From contig NC_045150.1 in the NCBI RefSeq assembly GCF_008831285.2, positions 9,560,001 to 9,624,000 of the forward strand: DNA of 64,000 nt, read 5' to 3'. Source of the DNA: Nymphaea colorata (taxonomy: Eukaryota > Streptophyta > Magnoliopsida > Nymphaeales > Nymphaeaceae). The notes beneath the pieces were generated by a model. The model searched no databases and was not told where the DNA came from. It was given only the letters and a program-made list of their open reading frames with translations. Position numbers and translations under genes: made by a program. Below, one piece after another: positions 30,632 to 41,900 of the stretch (positions are counted from its first letter, which is position 1; each line of letters opens with the position of its first letter).

Positions 30632-33600
30632 GAATTTGTGCTACAGCCTTTTGACATACAAATTAACAGAAAAGACTTTCGCACTTTTTCATTTTTTTGA
30701 ATGACCACCCAGTGCAGCTCTGAGAAGCGAATTCTAGCCATTTTACATTTGCCAATTTCCACTACACTCCTAAATAAGTGAAAGTTCCAAGTTCAAGGAA
30801 TGGGCGTTGGTCCATCGGTGCCTGAGGGGCAATCATCTGCGCCAGTGTATAAAAAGACATTGGAAATGCTGACTGTTTCAAGGACATTGAAGCTCAACTA
30901 TTTGAGGAAGATTGGCAACCAACTTTCATGAACTTAATCAGAAGTGCATAGGAATCTATAAACATATTTATCATGATATCCTCCTGAATTACTATCCATT
31001 AAATTGTCAGACCAAGTCTGACCTATAAGCTCATTGATCTCACAAGGACAACAAGAGACATAAGACAAAATAACAAGGTAAAATAGGCTCGTACATGCTA
31101 AGCCACCTATGAAGTAGGATACCAAACATGTGAATCATTCCATCAACTGCTGATGCTGCCAAAATCTTCCCATTGTGATTAAAACAGACTGAAGTAATTG
31201 CTGGTGGATCTTCACCCAGAGGAAGGACTGTCTTCAAGAAAGTACAAAATCAACTTGAACAATAATAATCACTTTTACAACTGCAAGAACAGTTCAAAAT
31301 ATGGGATACTATAACTTCTTTGAAGCTAAAACACATACCATAGATTTCCATGTCTTCAAGTTCCATACAGTTAAAGATGCATGTCCCCATTTGTCAACAT
31401 TATTTAGGCCATGCCTGTCAGCGACATATCAAATAGAGATACATAAACACACCGTATATGTCATTCCATGAATTCACAATTGGCAAGGAAAAGAGAACCA
31501 GAATGCATGAACTGGTCTAAAATTCCATAAGAATCAGAACCACAACCATGCTTTATAAGATGATGATTTCACAAAAATCCTACCGTACAAAGAGAGATCT
31601 TAACAAAAATGTTGCTTAGCAAGCCAATAATCGATACATATTTAGAGTCATCAGCATAAACTGATAGTCTTTTTGCCATAGCTCATTGATCTAAGTATAA
31701 AGTAATCTCTACTAAAAAAAATGTCATGTCAGGTGCAGGGTGTTGGTGTGTGGTGTTTTTTCTCGCAAAATATACATACGGATATCATAATAGATGTAGC
31801 ATATCCCAGATATATTTCATATAATATATGTAAACATGTTTACCAGAAGATCAAAAAGACAGGAAGTCATATCAGAGTTTGCTTGACCACGATCTGAAAC
31901 AGCAAATATAGATAAGTGTCTGCCTGCTGGCAGCTAACAAAACCCCCTTTCATTTTTTCATATTAAAATAATTTATTACAAAAATGAACAAAACCAAATC
32001 CAGGTGACTTGAGTGGTAAGTATTTATTTTTTTAACTAGTTGACTCATTTTTAAGCAGTCAAACCAAGCACACAATAACTTGGACCAATTCTTCTTTTGG
32101 TATTTATATTAGCACCTGTCAATGTTCATCAATCTATTGCAGAAGGAGATTGGCAATTTTAATGATCCAAACAAGATCAAATGGGTAGATAAAATGACAT
32201 ACAAGACACCTGCGGTGCCTCCATAATTTCAATTAACATTGTTAAGGTCAACTGGTAATAACTAAAAGCTAAGTTAAAAATATACCAGTTCAGCAAAATA
32301 TATATGGATCATCTAAAAGCCCATATAGGGAAAAAGAATATAAAAGCCCAACTAAAAAAAAGAAGAACAATCGGAAAAACAATCAATCTACAAATACCAA
32401 TAAAAAAACACTTCCTGTACTAATGACTTAAGAAGGCTTGGATCAGAGGTTTATCCTATTCCTCTAAAGAAAATAACTTCCAATCTAAAATACTAGTAAG
32501 GTTTTTCTCTATCCAATGAAAAGGGAAAAAATGTACACAACCTTTAAAGGAGGTTGCAAATGGGTCAGATCCAGGGATACAAAAGTACATCAGTGACTGG
32601 ATTAGAATCAAATATGAAACAGCCAAAAATAGTAAAAAACCCTTCCACAGATCCGGACCATTTGCATTCTTACCTTGAGGACTGATCTACTAAAATAGAC
32701 AAAAGAGTATCAGGGTAATAAAAAATAATATATTTAGTAAGATTTACTATGGATTGCTTTAGAAATTTGTCCCCTAGAGCAGAATCTAGCATGAAACAGC
32801 CACTTTAATGAAGCCATTGTGAGATTATCAAGAATACCATTCTCATCACATGACACAACATACACGGGTTGTTATTATCACTGAGTCCAGGTTTAGATGC
32901 TTAACTAGAAGCTGTAAAGCATGCTTCTCAGTTTACTGTACTAGGTAATTGCAGATTCACATATGAAATATATGAGCAAAAATTACTTGTGAGTTTGTGG
33001 CATTAGGCAGTATTTCTGACTCCACATCTTTACACCTCTATAACTGATAGGACACAAATGTTGATAAACTTTTCATGGACCAGCAAAAGTTCACTGAAAA
33101 TGGATTATACGCAGTAGAATATTATGATGAAAAGCACAAACAGTATTATTTAACAGGAAAACACTAAAAAAAGCACATAATTCAGGAAACAGTTTACCCC
33201 TTAGATGCAGCTGCAGATACAAAGACTGGATCTATGGGACTACACTTCATGTCCAAGACACTGCAAATGAACAGTTCTTAGGGAAGATACCATAAGACAA
33301 CTAATTTAAAATCACAAAACTCAGAGTCAAAGTATGAACCTTGGAAATGCCGCAGTAGTCGTGAAATCACATACCACTCGCTTTGCATCCACATTCCATG
33401 CCTTAATGCCACCATCAGCAGTTCCTATGAGCAGCTATTGCCAACAGCAATCAAGAAAATGGAAATGTCAAGTATACATGCCAATTTTCAACAAGGAAGA
33501 ATGAATTGATTTGGCAAAAACTAGAGGTCCATGCACAAAAGCAGTCTCCTGCGTTTAGCACAAACTTACCAACCGATCGGACTTGCATTCCCATTCAAGA

Positions 33601-34309
33601 GACATGATCTCAGCTCCACAATATATGGTTGCATTTCTTGATGTTGATACCGACGAATCATATGTCCAGATTCTTTTTCCATAGATGTCACAACAAACAT
33701 TAAAGTTATTATGGTTATAAAAAAATAATAAGAGATTCAGAGAAACAGCAAAATTTGTTGGTCAAGCCTAAAACCAATAAGATTAAATGTTTAAATATAA
33801 TAAATACCTTACAGTTCCATCTGAAGAAGCACTTGCAATATTTGTCCCGGAAGCAGAAAAACGGCACCTGCTAATCGGACTAGTATGTCCCAAAAATGAT
33901 TCCTGCAAGCTACAGAGTTTGGTAACGCAAGTGCTTGAAATAGAGAAAGGAACAAGGGAAAAGGAAAATATGGATGAAAACACTAAGAATTGGAAAACAC
34001 CACACTAAGAATTTACTAGTAGTTTGTAGACACCTGATGTTTCACTTTCACTTCTGAAAAATCTTCCTCCCTCTGCACATCAGGTTCTGCAGCAACAACT
34101 AGGATTAGTGAAATCAGCATTTTTAAAGGTACAACTTTTCTAATTCCATCAGGAAATCCTTTAGCAAACTACAACTAGAAACATTTTTTTCAGGGGGCTA
34201 GGAAGGGAATTGCACTGAAAAATGCTGCACGTTATATATATATATATATATATATATATGACATATTCACACATACAGCATACATATAATGTATGTGAGA
34301 GAGAGAAAA

Positions 34310-34349
<40 letters not shown>

Positions 34350-37300
34350 CATGTTCATCAAATATGAAATACCTCTTAGGAGCCTTAGAATTTTTTAGGT
34401 TTCCTGCTTGAACTAACCTAGTACGTGTTTATTCCCTCCATCCTCCCCACCCCCCCCCCCCCACCCCCCCCACCCCGGCACCACACACACACACACACAC
34501 ATATATATATAATATAGGAGCAACAGAGAGACATATTCACCACGTCACCTGTCAGGACCCTGGGAAAACATAATTTTAGTTTTTTGTGTTTGATCTTAAC
34601 CAGTAAATGTTCGCTTCATTTTGTATCTTGTAATCCACAATGGTTGACCATGCACAACTTGAGGGAAGCTGCCAATATTTCCATGTTATTTAAAGTATTG
34701 TTGCTGCCACAAGCGATAGCACCGCAACCATCGGCATCAAGTTAGTTTACTCACAAGTTAGCGGTTGTAATATCATAATATTCGGTATATGTTAACACCA
34801 CTAACAAGAAGTGCAACTTATAAATATTTCCAGTCACAAATAAAATATTTTCAAAATATCCAGATAATACATCCAAAGATTTTCAAGCCTGCCAATAAAT
34901 GCCACAAAAAATTTTGAAAACATTGCTGAAAATTAAAATGTCATGATATTATCCAAGATATCCCAACATTTTCCCGAGTCCTTCAAAAAAGTCCCTTTTT
35001 CCATTTTTTAAATTTTTTTATTTTTCGTTTTTATGTTTTTCAAAAAGTCGTAGACTTCTTTTTTTTTATTTTTTGCAAGAAAAGAAATAGAAAACCTATT
35101 TTCCAATTTCTAAAAATTTTAAAACTTTTCCTGGTGTTTTCTCCCAAGAGAAACATTCAAAAACTACCTCCTTAGAGAAACCCCACCATGAAATTGCTCA
35201 GATCGACATCGGTGACTATGATATTTCAAAACATTGTATACACAGTCTATAGCACTTGAACTGTGCATTTTGAAGGCAATTTGTATCCTTGATTATTTCC
35301 CTCCTCCTTGGGAAAATATGGACTCAGGGATGCACCTCAATCACTTCTTCGACCACTGATGATAATAATCAAGATGCCCGATGATATCACTAGGACGAGA
35401 AATGAAGAGAGAACAACTCGAGCAATTTTGTCTATTTAGATCACCAGTTTATGGATCATTTTGCCAGTTGTCATACGCTGTCAGCAAAACAGTGCATAAG
35501 TATGCAAATCTATTTCTCGAAATATATCCAGAAGCTGAAAAGAAACAAGAAAAAAAAGAGCAGCCAATTCATCAGATTTCTTAGAACATTAGCTGAAGTT
35601 TGCCTTCAATATTCTAGATAACTTAGTGGAGATGGCAAATCAGCTTCATTTTTTGTCATCAGGACTAGTTTAGTTCTTGAACATGGTGTTCCTTCAACAT
35701 TAGGGAAAAACAATGTGACCCATTTTCCTATTTAGGAAGCCATAGGATGGAACTAGAAAATGTTTTGACAGTCCTTGATCCGCAAGATTGCCAGCAACCA
35801 ACCTTTCAAATGAGGCTCATTTTGACACAACTTTCTATATAAACATTCATTGCATTTGCCAAAAAGCTCAAAACCTACGGTATCTCACACTAGGTGATTA
35901 ACAACAAAAAATGAGACAATTTTTCACTTATTCCTATGTGATCCTGATCTAATCAACATACAATTTAGGATACACCATATAGCATCCAGTGGTTGACATC
36001 ACTAATTCTCAATTTCATGAAGAAACCACAAATTGCAGGAGATTTTCATTCAAAACGTTGAAGCTTAGAAGATGCAATTAACAACTTGGTACACCAATGG
36101 AAATTACTAAAGTCAAATAAGCATCTCTAGCATGAGAAATGTCCAATATTTCCGTTGAAGCCTTTGTGCAACTACATCATGCTCTCTTCTAGCATAGAAA
36201 CAAGTGTGTTGTCCATACACGTGAAAGGACATAAAACAGAAGAAATAGTTGTGGAATAAGTTCTAGTCTAACAAATTTTCCTTCTCTTTCTAATCAAATG
36301 CAAATAAACCATACACACGCTAAGGAAAAAGCAAGAACCTGAATCAACCCCCTCATAATGAAGTACAGAGGAACCCATTGCTCGAACATTTTCAACCTGA
36401 TGCTGTGAAGAACTTGAGCTGCAATCTGATTCAGGCTGTGGCAGCTTTGTTGAATGGTTTAAATAATCTGGGTGATCCAGATGTTGCAGTTTGTCTTCTG
36501 TTCCACCAAAATGCGAGGTAGAAGCAGTATCAGCTACCTCTTGTGAATCCTTGAAAGCAACAATTCTCCTATCAACTGAGTCATCTAGTGAAGTTTCTGA
36601 TGAAGGTTCTTGCCCAGTGCAGTTCCTTTGCAGCACATTTGCTGGGGAACTAATCACCAAAGTAGCAGTAACTTGCAGTCAGAAAATAAGTTGCCAAGAG
36701 AGTCAGTCAGCAGAGAAACCAAGCAAAGAAGATCCCAAAAAGCCTACTCAGCTTTGAATGACCCAAAAATAAGTAATTAAAATGTTAGCTTGAAGCTTTG
36801 AATCTATGAAACATTAGCTTCAAGAACTCAAAAAAACTAAAAATTCAAAAGACAGTAAAAATTTAAAAGACAAGTCATATGATTAGAACAATTGAAATAC
36901 CAGAGATATTTTATTACCACATAGGTTCAAGATTTGCACCTACAAAATAAACTAGGGAGACCAGGCAGAGCTTTTCATCACATGGATCAGAAAGCAAGTA
37001 GAACTAATTTTAGCATTGTAGCTTACACAGTTCATGTCCCAACATCATATACATGTATTCGCATGTGGTATAGAAAAGAAGAAAAAATGCACCAAGAATT
37101 TAAAAATGCAAAATTTGAAAGGAAACAGCACAAGGACACTGAAAATAATTGCCTACCTCCTCAATTGGGAAAGCTGTGCCTCTTTGGTTTCCAATAATGC
37201 TTGAAGTTGTGTCAATTGCATATTTAACTGTCGTATGTCTTTCTTCAGATACTTAATATTACTCTTTTCTGTGCTAAGCTTCAGCAGAGCAGGGATGCGT

Positions 37301-38245
37301 TGTTTGGTCAAGGGCATACGCGATTACAGCATTTGTGAAAGCCCTTAAAATCAAAGACATTATAGTGGCAACAGCAGGAACAGAACATTCAATGATTCTA
37401 AATGTGCAATTACTAGAGTTTTAGACGGTTAATACCAAAGTAAACATCTATAGTAGCAACTACAGATATAGGTGCACTTCAGGTTCCATACATAGAAGGA
37501 CACTCCTCCGGCCTTTCATCCAGGCCCCATTCAGGAACCATATGCAGCCCATTTTTCTAAATGGGTCTAAAATTAGGTCCATGAATAACACAAACATGAT
37601 ATGCTTGAAGTGCAGTAAATAATTAGAATCATGGTAAAACAGGATATGAGTACCACCAAGCATCTCACTTAGGAAATTCCTGAAGGAGAGAAGCAAGGCA
37701 TCAGACCATTCTTTTGAGAAGTACACACGAAACTGGGGATCCAAGCTTGCATTTTTCAGGTACGGGAGAACTGCATAGCATGTTTAATAAAGATAATTAA
37801 CAACTAAGAAAACTTAGGCATCCAAAGATTTTGGAAACATAAACAGATACTGACCAAACCATAGGGTCCAATCATCTGCTTTTTGAAGCAAACCATTTCC
37901 ATGTTGTTCAAAGAATTCTACCACCTTATCTTTCCTTCCAGCTTGTAATGCTTGGATAATATAAAAACGCAAAACTGAGGTTTCCAATTTGGCCAATGTT
38001 GTAAGAAATGTTGTGTCTGAGGGTGCAGTAAAGCACCGTCGGAGGAATCTGATCAGGGCAACTAACTTTTCAGCTTCAAACTTACGTACATACACTGAGA
38101 AAATCAAATCTAGTATCTTCTCTACTTGAAATCCTTTGCCAATATCGGTGGACAACTCTGACTCAAATGCTTGCAGAGTATTAGTAAAACCTCTAAATAC
38201 AAGAAATTCCCTTACAAGCTCCTCCGCATACTGGATATTGTCCAT
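28334..38245 (-). CDS. WDR91: WDR91-like LisH/WD40-repeat protein
   Basis: Homologue of WD-repeat protein 91, which in animals acts on endosomes with Rab7 to restrain PI3-kinase; the plant role is inferred only. Coding exons (minus): 38245-37855 (exon from 38250), 37770-37648, 37298-37157, 36649-36339, 34086-34034, 33902-33808, 33672-33570, 33434-33340, 33260-33198, 31414-31339, 31231-31123, 30152-30040, 29726-29668, 28662-28554, 28468-28334; 658 aa. The N-terminus MDNIQYAEELVREFLVFRGF is LisH-like. DDWTLWF and LPYLKN...DPQFRVYFSKEW follow, then a coiled coil from about residue 180 to 218 and a Ser-rich linker (219-325). About six WD units follow, including HTSPISRCRFSASG, ADGGIKAWNVD, DPVFVSAAASKG, ITSVCFNHNGKILAAS, HDSAVSSVQFGPDETSIFSL and ITTVDWHPTLPIFLTGS. 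Intron 2 (coding) is AT-AC and one late intron is GC-AG. The first ATG follows a 5'-UTR intron. Confidence 0.92.
29727..30039 (-). other. GC-AG intron of the WDR91-like gene
   Basis: The exon ending GATGGCAAG is followed by GCAAGTATT instead of GT. AAG|GCAAGT is the usual context for the GC donor subclass. The acceptor ATCACAG at 29727-29733 restores GCDGKIFEWSLHNQG, a WD-repeat strand. No in-frame GT alternative nearby gives the same product. Confidence 0.8.
34233..34511. repeat. Microsatellite cluster in a WDR91-like intron
   Basis: Consecutive simple tracts: (AT)n at about 34233-34259, interrupted (GA)n at 34297-34349, a C-rich run with few breaks at about 34445-34476, then (CA)n and (TA)n to 34511. 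All lie in the 2.2-kb intron between the Ser-rich linker exon and the first WD exons. Confidence 0.9.
37299..37647 (-). other. AT-AC U12-type intron of the WDR91-like gene
   Basis: The 349-nt intron begins ATATCCTG (U12 AT-AC donor consensus ATATCCTT) and ends CAAACAAC, with a branch-site match CCCTTGAC (consensus TTCCTTRAC) at 37314-37307, about ten bases before the acceptor. Joining here gives MLGGTRIPALLKLS, the expected continuation of SFRNFLSEM. No GT-AG pair works: there is no AG between the last upstream stop and the RIPALL codons. Confidence 0.85.
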
Positions 38246-39434
38246 CTGGCCTGTAAAATAAGATGGTGTCAGATAACGAAACACAATTAGCACCTCTATC
38301 TGTTAATTGCATCTTACACAAGAGTATTCGGACAGAAATAAATCTGCCTGAGACTATAAAGCTACACTCATATCCGTCTCACCCAACCACCACAGTACCA
38401 GCGCTTCCTGACAAGCTCTAATATGATGCACGCGAATTGGGCTTAGAATGACACCGAGACAGTTCAATTCCTACCTAAAGCTGGTGTTCAAGGGACTGCC
38501 TTCGATTTTGATGTGTCTAATACTTCAACTCGATCAGTTGATAGATGGATAAATTGATGCTCTTCCATTCTCATTGCGCTGTCCCTAAAAGTTTCTGACA
38601 CCACGCGATATGGATTCTGCCTCACAATCTTTAAAAACTGGATAGGAAAAGGAGAAAGAAACAAGAGAAAACATGAAAAATAATTTATAAGCTTCAATAA
38701 CTTGCGCCATCTCAAATATGGATACCGATTTTGTCGCAATCTTTTGAAACTAAATAAGAAAAGAAGAAAACGCGAACAGAACACGGAAATTTATTTATAA
38801 GCTTCACATTTGACTGAGACAACCGGAATCAAATAGTAATGAGTCACAGACCAGCTGGATCGACTCGGGGAGCTAAAAGAAAACAAAATCATGCTTCAAG
38901 AATGAATTCATCACTGCAAACGTGCACTCGTTCCTATGTTTTGGTTGGGAAACACGAATAGCTGACCAGTCACTCTATAACTTCACAGACTTCTGCATAA
39001 TCTCCATGCCTTCGGTCCATAAACACCATGTCCACTATTGCACCTAAAACGATTAGAACTTGCCTCACCTACGCAAAGTCGCAAACGCCCTAACGAGAAA
39101 AATGCGATATACAAAAACGTGAATGGATCAAAATCTAAAAACAAAAAACAAGAAAAAAGACCGTAAGCAAAGAAGCAAAAAGTCACAACACTTTCTTCTG
39201 CCGAAATAAAAGAAAATCTATATAGGAATTTTGACTGTACATTTTTCCATCCGCCGGATATCCGGGAGAAAATGAATTCACTGTCTCACTCTGCTAGCGA
39301 GAAGAATTACCGTCAGCGAAAGCTCTGTTTCAAGAGAACACGACTCTAGTTTGCTAACCTTGCGGCATTGGTTTCCGGATCCATTAATCGATCGTGATGT
39401 ATCACTAAGGAACGCGAGATTTACGGCAATTTAC

Positions 39435-39560
39435 CTCAGAAAGAAGGCGAAGAAACATCCGCCATTCCACAATGAGCTTTTAATCACAAATCAATGGGAA
39501 AAGAAACCCTAAAGCTGTCACAGAGAGAGAGAGAGAGAGAGAACGAGCTACCGGCGAGAA
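39435..39560 (-). promoter_or_regulatory. Probable 5'-UTR exon of the WDR91-like gene, with a uORF
   Basis: On the minus strand a CT-rich stretch (complement of the (GA)n at about 39521-39541) and 'cagctttagggtttc' lead into TTTCTGAG|GTAAAT, a good donor at 39435. The acceptor TTTTACAG lies just before the exon starting at 38250, five bases ahead of the main ATG. The exon contains a 9-codon uORF (39465-39436, MADVSSPSF) whose stop TGA lies at the exon end. The transcription start is not determined. Confidence 0.5.
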
Positions 39561-41900
39561 AGAATTCGGGTAGATACAAGGTAGTGGCACAGCTTCAAGA
39601 AGATTACAATAACCCGCCACGAAACTTTAGTTATTTACCGGGAACCGGCCTGCTTTCTTCTGGACTCTCGACGAGGCCATCTCAGGTTTGTAACGGTCGG
39701 TCGTGCAGCGCGCGAACGATCTGTCCAAGCCTCCCTAGCAAGAGCCGGAGCTCGTCGTCTCTGCAGCAAATTATAGCCGTCCATCTTTCCTGTTTCATGC
39801 GCCGGTCCGTTCATCTTATTCAGTGGGTGCGTTCATCCAATTCAGTGAATTCTCGTTAGGCAATTGCTCCTTTATACGGTCGGAACTTCATAAGTAGTAA
39901 TTATAATTATCAATACAATCGGGCAAGCAAGAGAGGTTTGAACCTTGTAATTACTGTTACTTTCTTTCTAGTGTGTTATTTATCTTGTTTGTTTATAAAT
40001 GGTGATAAGCACGATACTTGAGTTGAACTATGTATAGTATGCAAGGTACAAACATCTCTCGACAATCAGCGCTTCGTTCGGACCTCAGGGACTCGTGTAG
40101 CTTCGTTTTAGAACCAAAACAGCTGGTAGTATGTTTCTTTTTTTTTTTCAAAAAGAAAAGGAAAAGACTTTCTCTATATCGATCATTCATTTTGACATAA
40201 GAGCAGTACAAGATGTGAATTTTACAGTTCCTATAATTATCTCAACTTAAAAGCAAAGCTAGAAAGAAACTTCGGGATGGCTGAATCATAGAAGAGAGAT
40301 GAATACATTATCTAAAGGGGGCCGCCATCCAACAAAGAAAGAGCTGGCTTCACAGAGCTTACTCATCTTTTCAGGGGCACATTTCGGGCTCCCAATTATT
40401 GAATTGCTTCGATGATTCTATATATCTCGATCAGGGGAGAGATCAAGGAAAATCTCATCCTGACTTGGTGAGTCCTTTCTTTTGTGATGAGCTGTTAGAG
40501 ACCAGTTCTACGTTTGGTCTATGTGAACGGAGGAGAAAGGAGAACTCAAAAGGAAGAGGATTGGAACATCACCTTATTGAGAAAGAAATGCAGAAAGGGA
40601 GCCGCAAGGCTTTCAAGGGCCAGCGAATGGTGAGGGCGAAAAAAAGGGAAGGAGGCCGTCAAAATTCTGCCAGACCGACCGACTAGAAGGTCAATCAATT
40701 ATTCCTTTTATGTTGATAAGGCAAAACGCTTTCTTTTAAAGAAGCGTCTGGTTTTCATCTTTCTTATGTGAGTTAAACGTAAACGTATCCACGTTGAGAT
40801 AAGCTACACGGTTCAATTTACTTCTCAAAAAGCCAACCAACAAAGAGTGACTTAACTACCGCCTATTCCAACATACAACACAACCAAATGGCTCACGGCT
40901 TGTTCTCCATGTAAACTTTTTGTATTCATATTCATCACTGGTGCTTAAGAGGGGAGACGTTTCAAGTGAAGTGGCGGAATATCCTACACTACACCCCCAA
41001 TGCATGTTAGTTAATACATTAATGGTTTCACTTCAAGGAGAGTTGATGCCCATTCGAGAGAACACAACCGGCTCGTTCTGCACATTCGGACTTCCATTTA
41101 TCTGCAACACATGCACGCTCACATAGATAGAACCATCAACCAACCCCAACCCAGTAGGTCACACTTAGTCGGAGGGTCATTGTTGTTAAAATTCCAATAG
41201 ATCGGCCGATTCGAGTCAGACCCTTTTTATTCAATACATGTTTTAATCGAAGGAGGACAAAATGGTGCATTTTCATAATTTTATTATTATTTTTTTGCTT
41301 TTCAGCCTTCTGATGTGTTATGATGAGAAGTTTACATACTTTGTGAATGATCTGATTCTGATTCATTTCAGCCGATTCACTGAAGCGCTTGGCTTTCGAA
41401 ACCAACTTTAATAACATTTGATTGGACATCAAAATTTCATGAAAGATGAATCACGTGGAGCTGCAGGCAACAGAGCCTCTGTGTGTGTGTGTGTGACAGG
41501 AGAATACATATAAACACCTGGAATAAAGATGACAGTGCTAAAACGAGAACAAGATCTGGCTAAGCTCTGAATAGAATAAGAGTCTAGAATACCTGTGTAC
41601 ACTGTGAATATAAACATATTTCGGAAGCAAAATACAGTTGAAGGCTACAGGAAATCAGATGGCTATATTTTTATTAAATAGTAGAAAACTACAAAAGGAA
41701 ATTACGGAAAACTTAAGACCATTTTTCCTATGATGAGGGAGAGCCCCGACCACCAAGCCTTATGAGGGCAACGCCATTGGGAAGGGAGAGCCTAGTAACT
41801 AAGGAAGCTTGTACAATTGCGTAGCATTTAATAGAAACTGTGCAACCCAGACTTGGAAGCAATTTAACACATTTTTGCTTGGGATAGACATCATTTGGAG
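39561..41900. other. Intergenic between WDR91-like and ABIL genes
   Basis: Promoter side of the WDR91-like gene on the left and 3' UTR of the ABIL gene on the right. The part 40320-41130 is less AT-rich than its surroundings and contains two open frames (40399-40686, 68 and 95 codons elsewhere) without recognisable domains; its texture recalls plant organellar DNA, but I cannot match it. A (GT)n tract lies near 41480. No gene called. Confidence 0.5.

Noticed and set aside
37656-37770. GT donor at 37656 (CTTG|GTGGTA) for the second coding exon of the WDR91-like gene
   Set aside because: No AG acceptor follows that leads in frame into RIPALLK; the only upstream AG runs into stops. The AT-AC pair solves both ends.
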